Below, one piece after another: positions 45,128-54,072 of a stretch of DNA of 64,000 bases; the stretch's first letter is position 1, and every line of letters starts with the position of its first letter. This DNA is from Allohahella sp002354735 (GTDB taxonomy: Bacteria; Pseudomonadota; Gammaproteobacteria; Pseudomonadales; Oleiphilaceae). The notes below the pieces were generated by a model. It saw only the letters and a list, made by a program, of their open reading frames with translations, made no database searches and was not told the origin of the DNA. A program made the position numbers and the translations under genes. The stretch is from positions 1,922,001 to 1,986,000 of the forward strand of contig NZ_CP172312.1 in NCBI RefSeq assembly GCF_047946665.1, read 5' to 3'.

Positions 45128-45501
45128 GGCTCACCGAGGAAGCCGATGAGACTGAATACAGGAACTTCGTTCAAGCCGCCGCCTGCTAAAAAAGCGACGT
45201 CCATAGTGACTTCTCGCAGCCGCTTTTCCGCCGGGATCTTGACCGTTCTTGTCACTCGCCATTGGCGGTCCGCAAAACTCACCTCTTTTTTCACTACGCC
45301 GGCTGGTGGCAACTGTTCCTCGACGCTCAGCATCACCAGCTCATTACTGGCAATCCAGCTCGCGAGCGTTTTCTGCTCCAGACGCTCTTGCGCTTTGAGC
45401 GGCACGGCCGTCCCTTTGACAATGGCAGCAGAGGTGACCGCAAAAATAAGCAGGGCGACCAGCACTTCCATCAGCGTAAAGCCTTGAGCAGCCTGCTTCA
45501 T
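45124..45501 (-). CDS. gspI: type II secretion minor pseudopilin GspI
   Basis: The 125 residues start MKQAAQ and are cleaved at G7-F8 (FTLMEVLVALLIF), with E12 at +5. Length and body fit GspI, the minor pseudopilin that starts tip assembly. It overlaps gspJ by four bases and gspH by one. Confidence 0.92.
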   Translation of the reverse strand: MKQAAQGFTLMEVLVALLIFAVTSAAIVKGTAVPLKAQERLEQKTLASWIASNELVMLSVEEQLPPAGVVKKEVSFADRQWRVTRTVKIPAEKRLREVTMDVAFLAGGGLNEVPVFSLIGFLGEP

Positions 45502-46088
45502 CAGTCTTCTTCGTCCGTATCTCTGACTATCTCGATGGGTGCGAGGCCATCGGTTTTGAGGACGACCTGGGCGTCCGCATCGCTGCTGATTCTAAGCGTC
45601 AGGGTAAAAGGCGTGACTTCCCCGCTGGAGAGAAAAAGGATCTGGGGCAGGAACAAGTCTTCCTTTTCCTCACCGTACATGCGCACCTCATCCTGCTCGG
45701 GCGGCTTCAGCTCGAAAAAGGAGGTGGCGTCCTTGAACTCGGCCTCGAGCCAGTCGGGAAAGGGCTTGGGTTGCATAAAGCCCTGCGGCAGCTCGATCCA
45801 TTTCTGCTCCTTTTCGGAATAGCCGCGGAAGCTGAAGCCGTCCTCCTTGATTTCGAGACCGATCTCCATGTTCTGGTAGACCGCCTCTTCACGGCTCAGC
45901 TGCATCGTGGCAAGCAGCTGCCTGCCCGCCTGGTCGAGCTCGCGACGCTGCGCGTTGCCGCCGGGCACCAGCGTCACGGCACCGATGACCAGCGAGATCA
46001 ACAGCATGACTACAAGGAGTTCAATGAGGGAAAAACCGCGCTCACGCAGAGCGCTCTGCTTACACAGCCTCGAACAGCGGACTGTCAC
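45501..46088 (-). CDS. gspH: type II secretion minor pseudopilin GspH
   Basis: The 195 residues have a leader cleaved at G18-F19 (FSLIELLVVMLLI) with E23 at +5. The beta-rich body fits GspH. It lies five bases after gspG and overlaps gspI by one base. Confidence 0.9.
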   Translation of the reverse strand: MTVRCSRLCKQSALRERGFSLIELLVVMLLISLVIGAVTLVPGGNAQRRELDQAGRQLLATMQLSREEAVYQNMEIGLEIKEDGFSFRGYSEKEQKWIELPQGFMQPKPFPDWLEAEFKDATSFFELKPPEQDEVRMYGEEKEDLFLPQILFLSSGEVTPFTLTLRISSDADAQVVLKTDGLAPIEIVRDTDEED

Positions 46089-46093
46089 CAGAA

Positions 46094-46579
46094 TTATTCG
46101 CTGCTGGCCCAGTTGCCGACATCGGCGTTGTAGCCTTCACCACCTTCCTGGCCGTCAGCACCGTAGGAAAACACATCATAGGGACCGTTCAGACCTGGAG
46201 AGACGTAGTTGTAGTCATTCCCCCACGGGTCCTTTGGCAGAGTCTTGATATAGCCTTCGGGATTCCAGTTTTTCGCTTCGGGGAAGCCGGAAGGCTTTGA
46301 AACGAGCGCCTGCAGACCCTGATCGGTACTGGGATAAGTATGGTTATCGAGCTTGTACATGTCGAAGGCCTGTTCGAGGGTGCGAATATCCTGCTCGGCC
46401 ACGGTCACCTTCGCTTGATCGGTCCTACCCAGAATTTGAGGCGCAACCGCGGCAATAAGCATGCCGAGTATGATCATGACCACCATGATCTCGATCAGCG
46501 AGAAACCGAGCTGCCGCGACTGGGCTAGCGCTGGTCGACGTTCTCTGGACACCGGGGGGTGCTGAAATCTCATTACCAT
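46094..46579 (-). CDS. gspG: type II secretion major pseudopilin GspG
   Basis: The 161 residues are cleaved at G25-F26 (FSLIEIMVVMIILGML), with E30 at +5. The leader is longer (25 residues) than the usual 6-10. The C-terminal part YPSTDQGLQALV, DPWGNDYNYVSPG and YDVFSYGADGQEGGEG is the calcium-binding region of GspG. It forms the pseudopilus shaft. Confidence 0.94.
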   Translation of the reverse strand: MVMRFQHPPVSRERRPALAQSRQLGFSLIEIMVVMIILGMLIAAVAPQILGRTDQAKVTVAEQDIRTLEQAFDMYKLDNHTYPSTDQGLQALVSKPSGFPEAKNWNPEGYIKTLPKDPWGNDYNYVSPGLNGPYDVFSYGADGQEGGEGYNADVGNWASSE

Positions 46580-46616
46580 TTTCCTTTGTCTTTGATTTGC
46601 TTTAATCGACGGAAGA

Positions 46617-47840
46617 CTATCCGGCGAGATTACTCATGCTCAGTATCGGCAACATGATACCCATGACGATCAGGAGCACAACCACACCCATGAACAGCAA
46701 CATGAAGGGCTCGAACATGCCGATCATCGTGGCGATCTTGCCCTGGAGGTCATTTTCCTGACTGGCCGCCGTCCGCTCCAGCATTTCGCCCAGCTGACCA
46801 CTGGCCTCACCACTGGCGATCATGTGGATCATCATCGGTGGAAAGTAACCGGTCTGATCCAGTGAACGGTGCAGACTACCACCTTCCCGAACCTTTTGAG
46901 AGGCTTCGGCCACCAGTCGCTTGAGCCACTGGTTGTCGAGTACTTCGCCCGAAATCCGCATGGCATCGACAAGCGGCACACCGCTACTGTTGAGAATACT
47001 GAGGGTACTGGCGAAGCGGGCTGTATTCAGTCCCCGAACCATCTTGGCCAGCCCCGGGACGTGAAGCATCGAGCGATGTATCTTCATCTTGAAGTCGGGC
47101 CGCTTCATCATTGCCGTAAAGCCGAAAACGAGCAGCGCGATCACGATGATCAGGTAAATGCCATAGCCGACGATCCAGTCACTGAGCGTGAGGATAACCT
47201 GGGTCAGCGGCGGCAGCTCCTGACCACTGTCTACGAACACCTTGACGATGTCCGGCACAACATAAGCCAGCAGAAAACCCACAATACCAAATGCTACAAC
47301 TGAAAGTATGATCGGGTAGATCGCGGCCAGTTTGATCTTCTGCCTGGAGATCTGCTGTTGCTCTGTGTAATCCGCGAGCCGGTTCAAGACCAGCTCGAGG
47401 TGACCTGCGTGCTCCCCCGCTGCAACGGTGGACCGGTACAGGTCAGGAAACGCCTTCGGGAACTCGCTCAGACTGTCAGCCAGAGAATAGCCCTCGAGCA
47501 CGCGCGAGCGTACCGCCAGCATCATACTCTTGACCTTGGGCTTCTCACTCTGCGAAGCCACTGCACTGAGCGACTCCTCAATCGGAATACCTGACTGAAT
47601 GAGGGTGGCAAGCTGACGGGTCAGCAGCGCGAGATCGGGTGTACTCAGCGAGTTGCTGCGAGTCCTGACGCTACCCTTGGTCTTGCTCTTGGCCTGCGAA
47701 TCACTCGATTGCTCGACAGAGACCGGCATCCAGCCCTTGTCACGCAGCATTTGTCGAACCTGTCGGGCGCTATCGCCTTCGAGGGTACCCTTCTGGTTCT
47801 TGCCCTTGGCATCGAGTGCCTTGTAATCGAAGGCTGCCAT
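46617..47840 (-). CDS. gspF: type II secretion inner-membrane protein GspF
   Basis: The 407 residues have two cytoplasmic GspF domains and three membrane helices (around 170, 220 and 380). Sequences LLTRQLATLIQSGIPIEESL and FASTLSILNSSGVPLVDAM mark the two repeats. It is the platform protein that receives force from GspE. Its start overlaps the gspE stop by one base. Confidence 0.94.
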   Translation of the reverse strand: MAAFDYKALDAKGKNQKGTLEGDSARQVRQMLRDKGWMPVSVEQSSDSQAKSKTKGSVRTRSNSLSTPDLALLTRQLATLIQSGIPIEESLSAVASQSEKPKVKSMMLAVRSRVLEGYSLADSLSEFPKAFPDLYRSTVAAGEHAGHLELVLNRLADYTEQQQISRQKIKLAAIYPIILSVVAFGIVGFLLAYVVPDIVKVFVDSGQELPPLTQVILTLSDWIVGYGIYLIIVIALLVFGFTAMMKRPDFKMKIHRSMLHVPGLAKMVRGLNTARFASTLSILNSSGVPLVDAMRISGEVLDNQWLKRLVAEASQKVREGGSLHRSLDQTGYFPPMMIHMIASGEASGQLGEMLERTAASQENDLQGKIATMIGMFEPFMLLFMGVVVLLIVMGIMLPILSMSNLAG

Positions 47841-49369
47841 TATTCGCGGTGCGTCACGCGGAGTACTTCTTCAACAGAGGTCACACCCTGCAAGATTTTC
47901 TGCACACCGTCGGCATGGATACTCGGCCCGCGGGCACGCGCATATTTTTCCATTTCCATTTCACCAGCCTGTTTGTGTATCAGCTGCCGCATGCCTTCAT
48001 CAACTTCGATCACTTCATAGATCCCCAGACGCCCACGGTAGCCGAGCTGATTGCACTCGGGGCACCCTGTCGGCCGATAGATTCGAGGTGGATTGGCCGG
48101 ATCCGCATCCAGGAAGTCACAGATTTCGGCATCCGGTGAATACGCTTCCTTGCAGTGCTCGCAAAGTGTTCTGACCAATCGCTGAGCCATGACGCCCACG
48201 AACGACGATGAAATGAGGAACGGTTCGACGCCCATATCCATGAGTCGCGTAACCGCACCCACTGCACTATTGGTGTGAAGGGTGGATAACACAAGGTGAC
48301 CAGTCAAACTGGCCTGTACCGCTATTTCTGCTGTTTCAAGGTCCCGAATTTCACCGATCATCACCACGTCGGGGTCCTGGCGCAGGATGGCCCGGAGCCC
48401 CCTCGCAAAGGTCATGTCGACCTTCGTGTTTACCTGGGTCTGCCCGACGCCTGGCAGGTTGTATTCGATTGGATCTTCGACAGTGAGGATGTTTCGCGAG
48501 CGGTCATTGATCTCACTCAGCGCAGCATAGAGCGTCGTGGTTTTACCCGAACCGGTAGGCCCTGTAACCAGCATGATGCCGTGAGGCCGGTGAACGGTCT
48601 TGCGCATGAGTTTGAGATCGCGCTCAGACATCCCGATGCGTTCGAGCTGCAGGCGTCCTGCCTGTTTGTCGAGCAATCGAAGCACGATACGCTCGCCATT
48701 GCTCGAAGGCATGGTGGACACCCGGATGTCGACTTCCTTGCCACCAACGCGCAGCGAAATTCGACCATCCTGAGGTATTCTCTTCTCGGCGATATCCAAC
48801 CTTGCCATAACCTTGATACGCGAGACCAGCAGCGGTGCGAGTGCGCGCTTCGGTTTCACGATCTCGCGGAGCACGCCATCCACCCTGAAGCGGACTACCA
48901 GATCCTTTTCGTAGGTTTCGATGTGAATATCCGAGGCGCTTGATTTGACAGCTTCGGTCAGGATGGCATTGATAAGCCGTATGATCGGGGCATCGTCCTC
49001 CTGCTCGAGCAGGTCTTCGGTCTCGGGAACAGAATCTGCCAGACTGGCAAGATCCATATCGTCACCAAGCCCCTCGACCATCTGCATGGCTTCGGCACTG
49101 TCATTCTGATAGGCACGACCCAGCGCTTCATCGAACTCACTGGCATTGACTGCCCTGAATTCGCACTGCCCACCGGAAAACCGGTTAACCTCGGCGAAAA
49201 CCTGTGGATTGAGTGGCGGTCTGAACTGTATGAGCTGACGCCCTGTCTGTTCATCAGGTTGCGAAATAAAGATTCCGTGGCGCTTGGCAAAGTTAAAAGG
49301 CAGGCGATAGATGTTAACCGCTTCCCGTTCCGGCGTTGCAAAGGCTTGTGACTGGCTGTTGTTTGGCAT
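47840..49369 (-). CDS. gspE: type II secretion ATPase GspE
   Basis: The 509 residues have a cytoplasmic N-domain, Walker A GPTGSGKTT at 270-278, the Asp box and Walker B (DVVMIGEIRD), a His box (STLHTN) and a four-Cys zinc motif at C403, C406, C436 and C439. It powers pseudopilus assembly. It is the first gene of the minus-strand gsp operon and diverges from gspC. Confidence 0.96.
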   Translation of the reverse strand: MPNNSQSQAFATPEREAVNIYRLPFNFAKRHGIFISQPDEQTGRQLIQFRPPLNPQVFAEVNRFSGGQCEFRAVNASEFDEALGRAYQNDSAEAMQMVEGLGDDMDLASLADSVPETEDLLEQEDDAPIIRLINAILTEAVKSSASDIHIETYEKDLVVRFRVDGVLREIVKPKRALAPLLVSRIKVMARLDIAEKRIPQDGRISLRVGGKEVDIRVSTMPSSNGERIVLRLLDKQAGRLQLERIGMSERDLKLMRKTVHRPHGIMLVTGPTGSGKTTTLYAALSEINDRSRNILTVEDPIEYNLPGVGQTQVNTKVDMTFARGLRAILRQDPDVVMIGEIRDLETAEIAVQASLTGHLVLSTLHTNSAVGAVTRLMDMGVEPFLISSSFVGVMAQRLVRTLCEHCKEAYSPDAEICDFLDADPANPPRIYRPTGCPECNQLGYRGRLGIYEVIEVDEGMRQLIHKQAGEMEMEKYARARGPSIHADGVQKILQGVTSVEEVLRVTHRE

Positions 49370-49398
49370 AGTTTTGTGTAAGCTATTTCGACGGCTAG

Positions 49399-49406
49399 AG
49401 TATACT
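49399..49406. promoter_or_regulatory. palindromic -10-like element between gspE and gspC
   Basis: AGTATACT reads TATACT on both strands, 79 bases before gspC and about 30 before gspE. It could serve as the -10 of either or both divergent promoters. No clear -35 is present on either side. Confidence 0.35.
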
Positions 49407-49484
49407 AATCATAGCTGAGGCGCGTTCGATGTTCTGCGTCACAGTCTTAAAATTTTCGTAAACCCTTAAATTCAGGCGGGCTTG

Positions 49485-50291
49485 ATGCCTTCAAGACTAC
49501 AACAATGGCTGCCCTGGCTGCTCACGACCTTAATCGTAGTAGGCGCAGCAGTCTACCTGACATCTCATTCGCTCGCACTGTGGCGCGACTATCAGCAGCT
49601 TCAGCGCTCACCAGTTGCCATCAGCGCCCAGGGAAACAACGCAGTCGTACAGCGGCCTGTGCGACAGTTGCTCGGCCTAAATCTGTTCGGTAGCCCCACT
49701 GCCAAAACCGAGGCGCCGGTGCAGACCACTGAAGAGCTGCCAGAAACAAATCTCCAGCTGACCCTGCGGGGCATCTCTTCGTCAGACGCAAACGACGTGG
49801 GCGGTGCCCTTATCGAAGGTCCGGACCGGATTACCGATTTCTTCAGAGTCGGGGAAAGCATGCCCGGCAATGCCAGCCTTCACTCGGTTTATGCCAACCG
49901 TGTTGTCATCGACCGAAGCGGCCAACTCGAAAACCTGTTCTTCCCTGAGGAAATCGGCAGTGGTAGCAGCGTCGAGGCCTACTCTCCCCCAGACGACAGC
50001 TATAACCAGAGTTATGAGCAGGAGTACCAGGAGCCAGCCTACGATCAGTCAGCCGAGGTACCTGTGTACCAGCCGGAAGTTCAGGAGATCAACGAATATG
50101 CGCCGGAAGTCATGCCCGATGAGGGCGCACCGATACCAGGCGAGCAGTTCGATGCCGGCAGCTATGAAGTGCCGGATGCCATTCCTGCCCCGCCTGTTGA
50201 GGCTGTAAGCGAAATTGAAGAGGCTCGTAGAGCGGAAATCCGAGACCGACTGCAGAAAATGCGTGAAACCATTCGATCGCAGGCTCAATAG
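49485..50291 (+). CDS. gspC: type II secretion protein GspC (no PDZ domain)
   Basis: From the ATG at 49485, with AGGCGG five bases upstream, the product has 268 residues. It has one membrane helix (WLLTTLIVVGAAVYLTS, about 10-27), then the HR domain (LGLNLFGS, LQLTLRGISSSD, GGALIEG, about 60-165), which contacts the secretin GspD. No PDZ domain follows. The C-terminal 100 residues are an acidic Tyr/Pro/Glu-rich low-complexity stretch ending in a charged helix. Variants without PDZ are known. The gene is alone on the plus strand, divergent from the rest of the operon. Confidence 0.85.
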   Translation: MPSRLQQWLPWLLTTLIVVGAAVYLTSHSLALWRDYQQLQRSPVAISAQGNNAVVQRPVRQLLGLNLFGSPTAKTEAPVQTTEELPETNLQLTLRGISSSDANDVGGALIEGPDRITDFFRVGESMPGNASLHSVYANRVVIDRSGQLENLFFPEEIGSGSSVEAYSPPDDSYNQSYEQEYQEPAYDQSAEVPVYQPEVQEINEYAPEVMPDEGAPIPGEQFDAGSYEVPDAIPAPPVEAVSEIEEARRAEIRDRLQKMRETIRSQAQ

Positions 50292-50361
50292 TGCCGTTGA
50301 AAGCCTACGATCTGTAACATAGCGATACCATTCTCATAAAGTGATCCCCTGCACTGCTGGA

Positions 50362-50367
50362 TATACT
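50362..50367 (+). promoter_or_regulatory. candidate -10 element upstream of small ORF
   Basis: TATACT lies 31 bases before the ATG of the small membrane-protein ORF. The -35 position is poor, so the promoter call is tentative. Confidence 0.3.
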
Positions 50368-50397
50368 CTTTTAACCAGTTTGTTGTCGTGGATTACC

Positions 50398-50652
50398 ATG
50401 TTCCCCCATCGCCGTATCAAGATGTCGATAGTACTGAGTCTGTTCAGTGTCCTGATCGTGTTGGCCACCCTGACTTTTGAAATTTCAGCGCGTCAGGCGA
50501 ACCAGCGAAGCATTCAGACACAGCCCATCCATCTTGGTGAAGATTGGCCGGGCTCCTTGCTCGAGCGCAAAGTTCATCAGAGCCACAGCGGCGGCCGCCA
50601 GAGTGCCCAGTCGCTACCGTCGCAAGATCTCAACGTGATCGTTGCCTTCTAG
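50398..50652 (+). CDS. small membrane protein, unknown
   Basis: The 84-residue frame begins MFPHRRIKMSIVLSLFSVL and has one hydrophobic helix (about 9-27), followed by a polar segment without known motifs. It sits 106 bases after gspC, where gspD would be expected, but has no similarity to secretin. A TATACT lies upstream; the ribosome site is weak. I do not recognise it. It might be a small accessory protein, or the frame may not be translated. Confidence 0.4.
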   Translation: MFPHRRIKMSIVLSLFSVLIVLATLTFEISARQANQRSIQTQPIHLGEDWPGSLLERKVHQSHSGGRQSAQSLPSQDLNVIVAF

Positions 50653-50743
50653 TACCGGACCATTTCGCCACACCTCCTGGTTCCGCCCGCCTGCCAATTC
50701 GCCTTTGCAACACCACTTGACCTCCTTACGCCGGCGTTTTACA

Positions 50744-50761
50744 GTTTACGTTAACGTCAAC
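50744..50761. promoter_or_regulatory. LiuR-type operator (near-perfect inverted repeat)
   Basis: TTTACGTT and AACGTCAA form an inverted repeat with one mismatch, centred at 50752/50753 and 30 bases before liuR. Its length and sequence resemble the binding site reported for LiuR of the MerR family in proteobacteria. It would give autoregulation and control of liuAB. Confidence 0.6.
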
Positions 50762-50789
50762 TGCGCCAGAGTGGTGTACAGGACCCTGA

Positions 50790-51194
50790 ATGCCCCTGAA
50801 GAATCAATCCCGGCTCTACACGATAAGCGACCTGGCGAGTGAATTTGGCATCACACCTCGCACCATTCGTTTCTATGAGTCTGAACGGCTGCTGGAGCCA
50901 GAGTCTCGTGAATCGCACGGGACACGGCACTACGGTGAGAGGGCCAGGGTTCGGCTCAAACTGATCCTGCGCGGGAAGCGTCTTGGCTTCAGTCTTGCGG
51001 AGTCCAAGTCGCTTATCGAGCTGTATAACGCTGACTCCGACAACACCGAGCAGCTGCAGCGTTTTCTCGAGCTCATCGCTCAGCATCGCCAACAGTTGCA
51101 GCGGCAAAAGCAGGATATTGCGGTCCTGGAGCAGGAACTTGACGCAGCCGAACAGCGCGTTCGGCAAGCCATGCCAGGATCCACAGCCAACTAA
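50790..51194 (+). CDS. liuR: MerR-family regulator, LiuR-like
   Basis: The 134 residues have an N-terminal MerR helix-turn-helix and wing (YTISDLASEFGITPRTIRFY, then LLEPESRESHGTRHYGERAR) and a C-terminal dimerisation helix. No metal-binding Cys cluster is seen. Its position directly before liuA and liuB identifies it as the branched-chain/leucine-catabolism repressor type. AGGA lies about seven bases before the ATG. Confidence 0.85.
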   Translation: MPLKNQSRLYTISDLASEFGITPRTIRFYESERLLEPESRESHGTRHYGERARVRLKLILRGKRLGFSLAESKSLIELYNADSDNTEQLQRFLELIAQHRQQLQRQKQDIAVLEQELDAAEQRVRQAMPGSTAN

Positions 51195-51224
51195 ACGCGA
51201 AATTCGCGGGAGAATAAAACAACA

Positions 51225-52400
51225 ATGACCTACCAGGCCGACTACCCTACCCTTCGCTTCCCCATGAGCGAGGATCAGGCTCAACTGCAGACACTTGCGC
51301 GTCGCTTTGCGAGGGAGCGAATTGCGCCCATCGCCGCCGAGATTGATAAAAACAACGCCTTTCCCAACGAACTCTGGCAGGAACTCGGGCGCATCGGCCT
51401 GCTTGGTGTCACGGCTGGTGAAGATGTCGGTGGCGCCGACATGGGCTACTTCGCCCACTGCCTGGCCCTTGAAGAGATTTCCCGTTGCTCTGCCAGCATA
51501 GCGCTCAGCTACGGTGCGCACTCAAACCTCTGCGTCAATCAGATCGACAAGAACGGTACGCAGGAGCAGCGCCTACGCTATTTGCCAAAGCTGGTCAGCG
51601 GGGAACATGTAGGCGCCCTGGCCATGAGTGAGACGCTCGCCGGTAGTGATGTCGTCAGCATGAAGCTCAAAGCTGAACGGCATGGCGAGATGTATCGGCT
51701 CAACGGCACGAAAATGTGGATTACCAATGGCCCCGACGCCGACGTTCTGGTGGTTTACGCGAAAACAAATCCAGACGCGGGTTCGAAAGGCATAACGGCC
51801 TTCATCGTGGAGCGCGGCATGAAAGGTTTTTCGAGTTCGGCCAAGCTGGACAAGCTCGGCATGCGCGGGTCGAATACCTGTGAACTGGTATTCGATAATT
51901 GCGATGTGCCAGCTGCCAATATTCTCGGCGAGGCGAATCGCGGCGTCCAGGTACTCATGAGCGGCCTCGACTTCGAACGGGTTCTCCTGGCTGCGGGCCC
52001 GCTTGGCATCATGCAGGCCTGTATGGATATCGTGATTCCATATGTCCACGAACGGGTGCAATTTGGCGAGGCCATTGGCAATTTCCAGTTGATCCAGGGC
52101 AAGCTGGCCGATATGTATAGCCAGCTCAATGCCAGCCGCGCCTACCTCTACGCAACAGCGCAAGCCTGCGATCGCGGAGAAGCTTCGAGAAAGGATGCTG
52201 CCGGCGTGATACTGTTCTGCGCAGAAAACGCCACGAAGATGGCGCTTGATGCGATACAGATACTCGGTGGTAACGGCTACACCAACGATTACGCTGCCGG
52301 ACGTCTGCTGCGGGATGCCAAACTTTACGAAATCGGCGCTGGCACATCGGAGGTGCGACGCATGCTGATAGGCCGCGAACTGTTCAACGAGACGGCCTGA
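51225..52400 (+). CDS. liuA: isovaleryl-CoA dehydrogenase
   Basis: The 391 residues match acyl-CoA dehydrogenases of the isovaleryl-CoA type. The catalytic Glu is at E251 in GLDFERVLL, the position specific to isovaleryl-CoA dehydrogenase, while the usual acyl-CoA dehydrogenase site has Gly in YEIGAGTSE. FAD contacts occur in WITNG and QILGGNGY. It converts isovaleryl-CoA to 3-methylcrotonyl-CoA and passes electrons to ETF. It lies 30 bases after liuR. Confidence 0.93.
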   Translation: MTYQADYPTLRFPMSEDQAQLQTLARRFARERIAPIAAEIDKNNAFPNELWQELGRIGLLGVTAGEDVGGADMGYFAHCLALEEISRCSASIALSYGAHSNLCVNQIDKNGTQEQRLRYLPKLVSGEHVGALAMSETLAGSDVVSMKLKAERHGEMYRLNGTKMWITNGPDADVLVVYAKTNPDAGSKGITAFIVERGMKGFSSSAKLDKLGMRGSNTCELVFDNCDVPAANILGEANRGVQVLMSGLDFERVLLAAGPLGIMQACMDIVIPYVHERVQFGEAIGNFQLIQGKLADMYSQLNASRAYLYATAQACDRGEASRKDAAGVILFCAENATKMALDAIQILGGNGYTNDYAAGRLLRDAKLYEIGAGTSEVRRMLIGRELFNETA

Positions 52401-52412
52401 GGGGACGGTGAC

Positions 52413-54038
52413 ATGACAGAAAGCCGCACACCTGCTTCGACAACAGCCTCAGCCGCGTCCGCACGCCTCGAGCAAATGACGCAGCGCCTTGCCTACATAC
52501 AGGCCCTCGAAGCAAAAATACGTGAGGGTGGTGGCGCAGAAGCCCAGGCAAAACAGCGGGACAAAGGCAAGCTGCTCTGTCGTGAGCGCATAGCGCAGCT
52601 GCTGGATCACGATTCGCCTTTTCTGGAGATAGGCATACTCGCCGCTCATGAGGTCTATGAGCACGAAGTCCCCGCCGCCGGTGTGGTTGCGGGCATCGGC
52701 TACGTCTCCGGCTTTGCGTGCATGATTGTAGCCAATGACGCCAGCGTCAAAGGCGGGACTTACTACCCGCTCACCGTCAAAAAACACATCAGGGCGCAGA
52801 CAATTGCCGGAGAATTCCGGCTGCCATGCATCTATCTGGTGGACTCGGGCGGCGCACATTTACCCCTCCAGGACGAGGTTTTCCCCGACAAGGAAGATTT
52901 CGGCCACATTTTCTATAAACAGGCTCATCTCTCAGCGCAGGGTATTCCGCAGATTGCGGTCGTCATGGGCTTTTGCACGGCGGGTGGCGCCTATGTGCCC
53001 GCGATGGCCGACGAGTGCATCATGGTTGAACGGCAAAGCTCACTATTCCTTGCCGGTCCAGCCTTGGTGAAGGCTGCCACCGGGGCCGAAGTTGATGGCG
53101 AGGAACTTGGCGGCGCACGGATGCATGCCACGATATCAGGTGTGGCCGATCATCTTGCAGCAAACGACACTGAAGCCCTACAGCTTGCCCGCCGCATTCT
53201 GTGTCATGCTGGTCTACCGCGAAAAATCGATGCGGCTCAGCAGCCGGTTCCCATCACTGAACCACTGTTCGATCCCGCAGAGCTTCGAGGCATCGTACCC
53301 GCAGATTTTCGGACACCCTTCGACGTCAGACAGATAATCGAGCGCATTGTGGACGGATCGGTACACGATGAATTCAAACCGCTCTACGGGCCGACGCTTG
53401 TCTGCACCTTTGCTGAAATCGGGGGCCACCGTGTCGGCATCCTCGCAAATAACGGGGTGCTCTTCAGCGAGTCGGCGCTCAAGGGCACGCACTTCATCCA
53501 GCTTTGCGAACAGCGCAATACCCCACTGATCTTCCTGCAGAACATCACCGGGTTCATGATCGGGCTTGAGCATGAGCAGGGCGGCATCGCCAAGCACGGT
53601 GCCAAAATGGTCATGGCGGTCGCCTGCGCAACTGTGCCCAAATACACCATCATCATTGGTGGCAGCTTTGGTGCCGGGAACTACGGGATGTGCGGTCGAG
53701 GCTACAATCCGCGGTTTCTCTGGACCTGGCCCAGTGCAAAGATCTCGGTGATGGGCGGGGATCAGGCAGCAGGCGTATTATCGACAGTGAAGGCCGAAGC
53801 ACTTGCCAAAAAGGGCCTACCTTTCGATGCAGAAGCGAAAGCGGCGATAGAAGAGCCGGTCCGACGACAGTTCGAACGGCAATCGGACACCGTCTACGCT
53901 TCGGCGCGGCTATGGGACGACGGCGTCATTGATCCCGCCGACACCCGAGCCATACTACGCTTTGCTCTTGATCTCGAGCCTGGAGAAGCGACCGACGGCA
54001 TGCGCGAGAGACGCCAGGGTGTAGCCGCCTATCGTTAG
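52413..54038 (+). CDS. liuB: acyl-CoA carboxylase carboxyltransferase subunit (methylcrotonyl-CoA carboxylase beta)
   Basis: The 541 residues are a biotin-dependent carboxyltransferase of the methylcrotonyl-CoA/propionyl-CoA type, with the two crotonase-like halves: first QTIAGEFRLPCIYLVDSGGA and MGFCTAGGAYVPAM, second NTPLIFLQNITGFMIG and GGSFGAGNYGM. The partner alpha subunit (liuD) is not in the window. Context after liuA makes methylcrotonyl-CoA the likely substrate. GAGGGGA precedes the start. Confidence 0.88.
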   Translation: MTESRTPASTTASAASARLEQMTQRLAYIQALEAKIREGGGAEAQAKQRDKGKLLCRERIAQLLDHDSPFLEIGILAAHEVYEHEVPAAGVVAGIGYVSGFACMIVANDASVKGGTYYPLTVKKHIRAQTIAGEFRLPCIYLVDSGGAHLPLQDEVFPDKEDFGHIFYKQAHLSAQGIPQIAVVMGFCTAGGAYVPAMADECIMVERQSSLFLAGPALVKAATGAEVDGEELGGARMHATISGVADHLAANDTEALQLARRILCHAGLPRKIDAAQQPVPITEPLFDPAELRGIVPADFRTPFDVRQIIERIVDGSVHDEFKPLYGPTLVCTFAEIGGHRVGILANNGVLFSESALKGTHFIQLCEQRNTPLIFLQNITGFMIGLEHEQGGIAKHGAKMVMAVACATVPKYTIIIGGSFGAGNYGMCGRGYNPRFLWTWPSAKISVMGGDQAAGVLSTVKAEALAKKGLPFDAEAKAAIEEPVRRQFERQSDTVYASARLWDDGVIDPADTRAILRFALDLEPGEATDGMRERRQGVAAYR

Positions 54039-54072
54039 TTGCACCTGCCATCGCGAACTGGATGGCGCCTGC

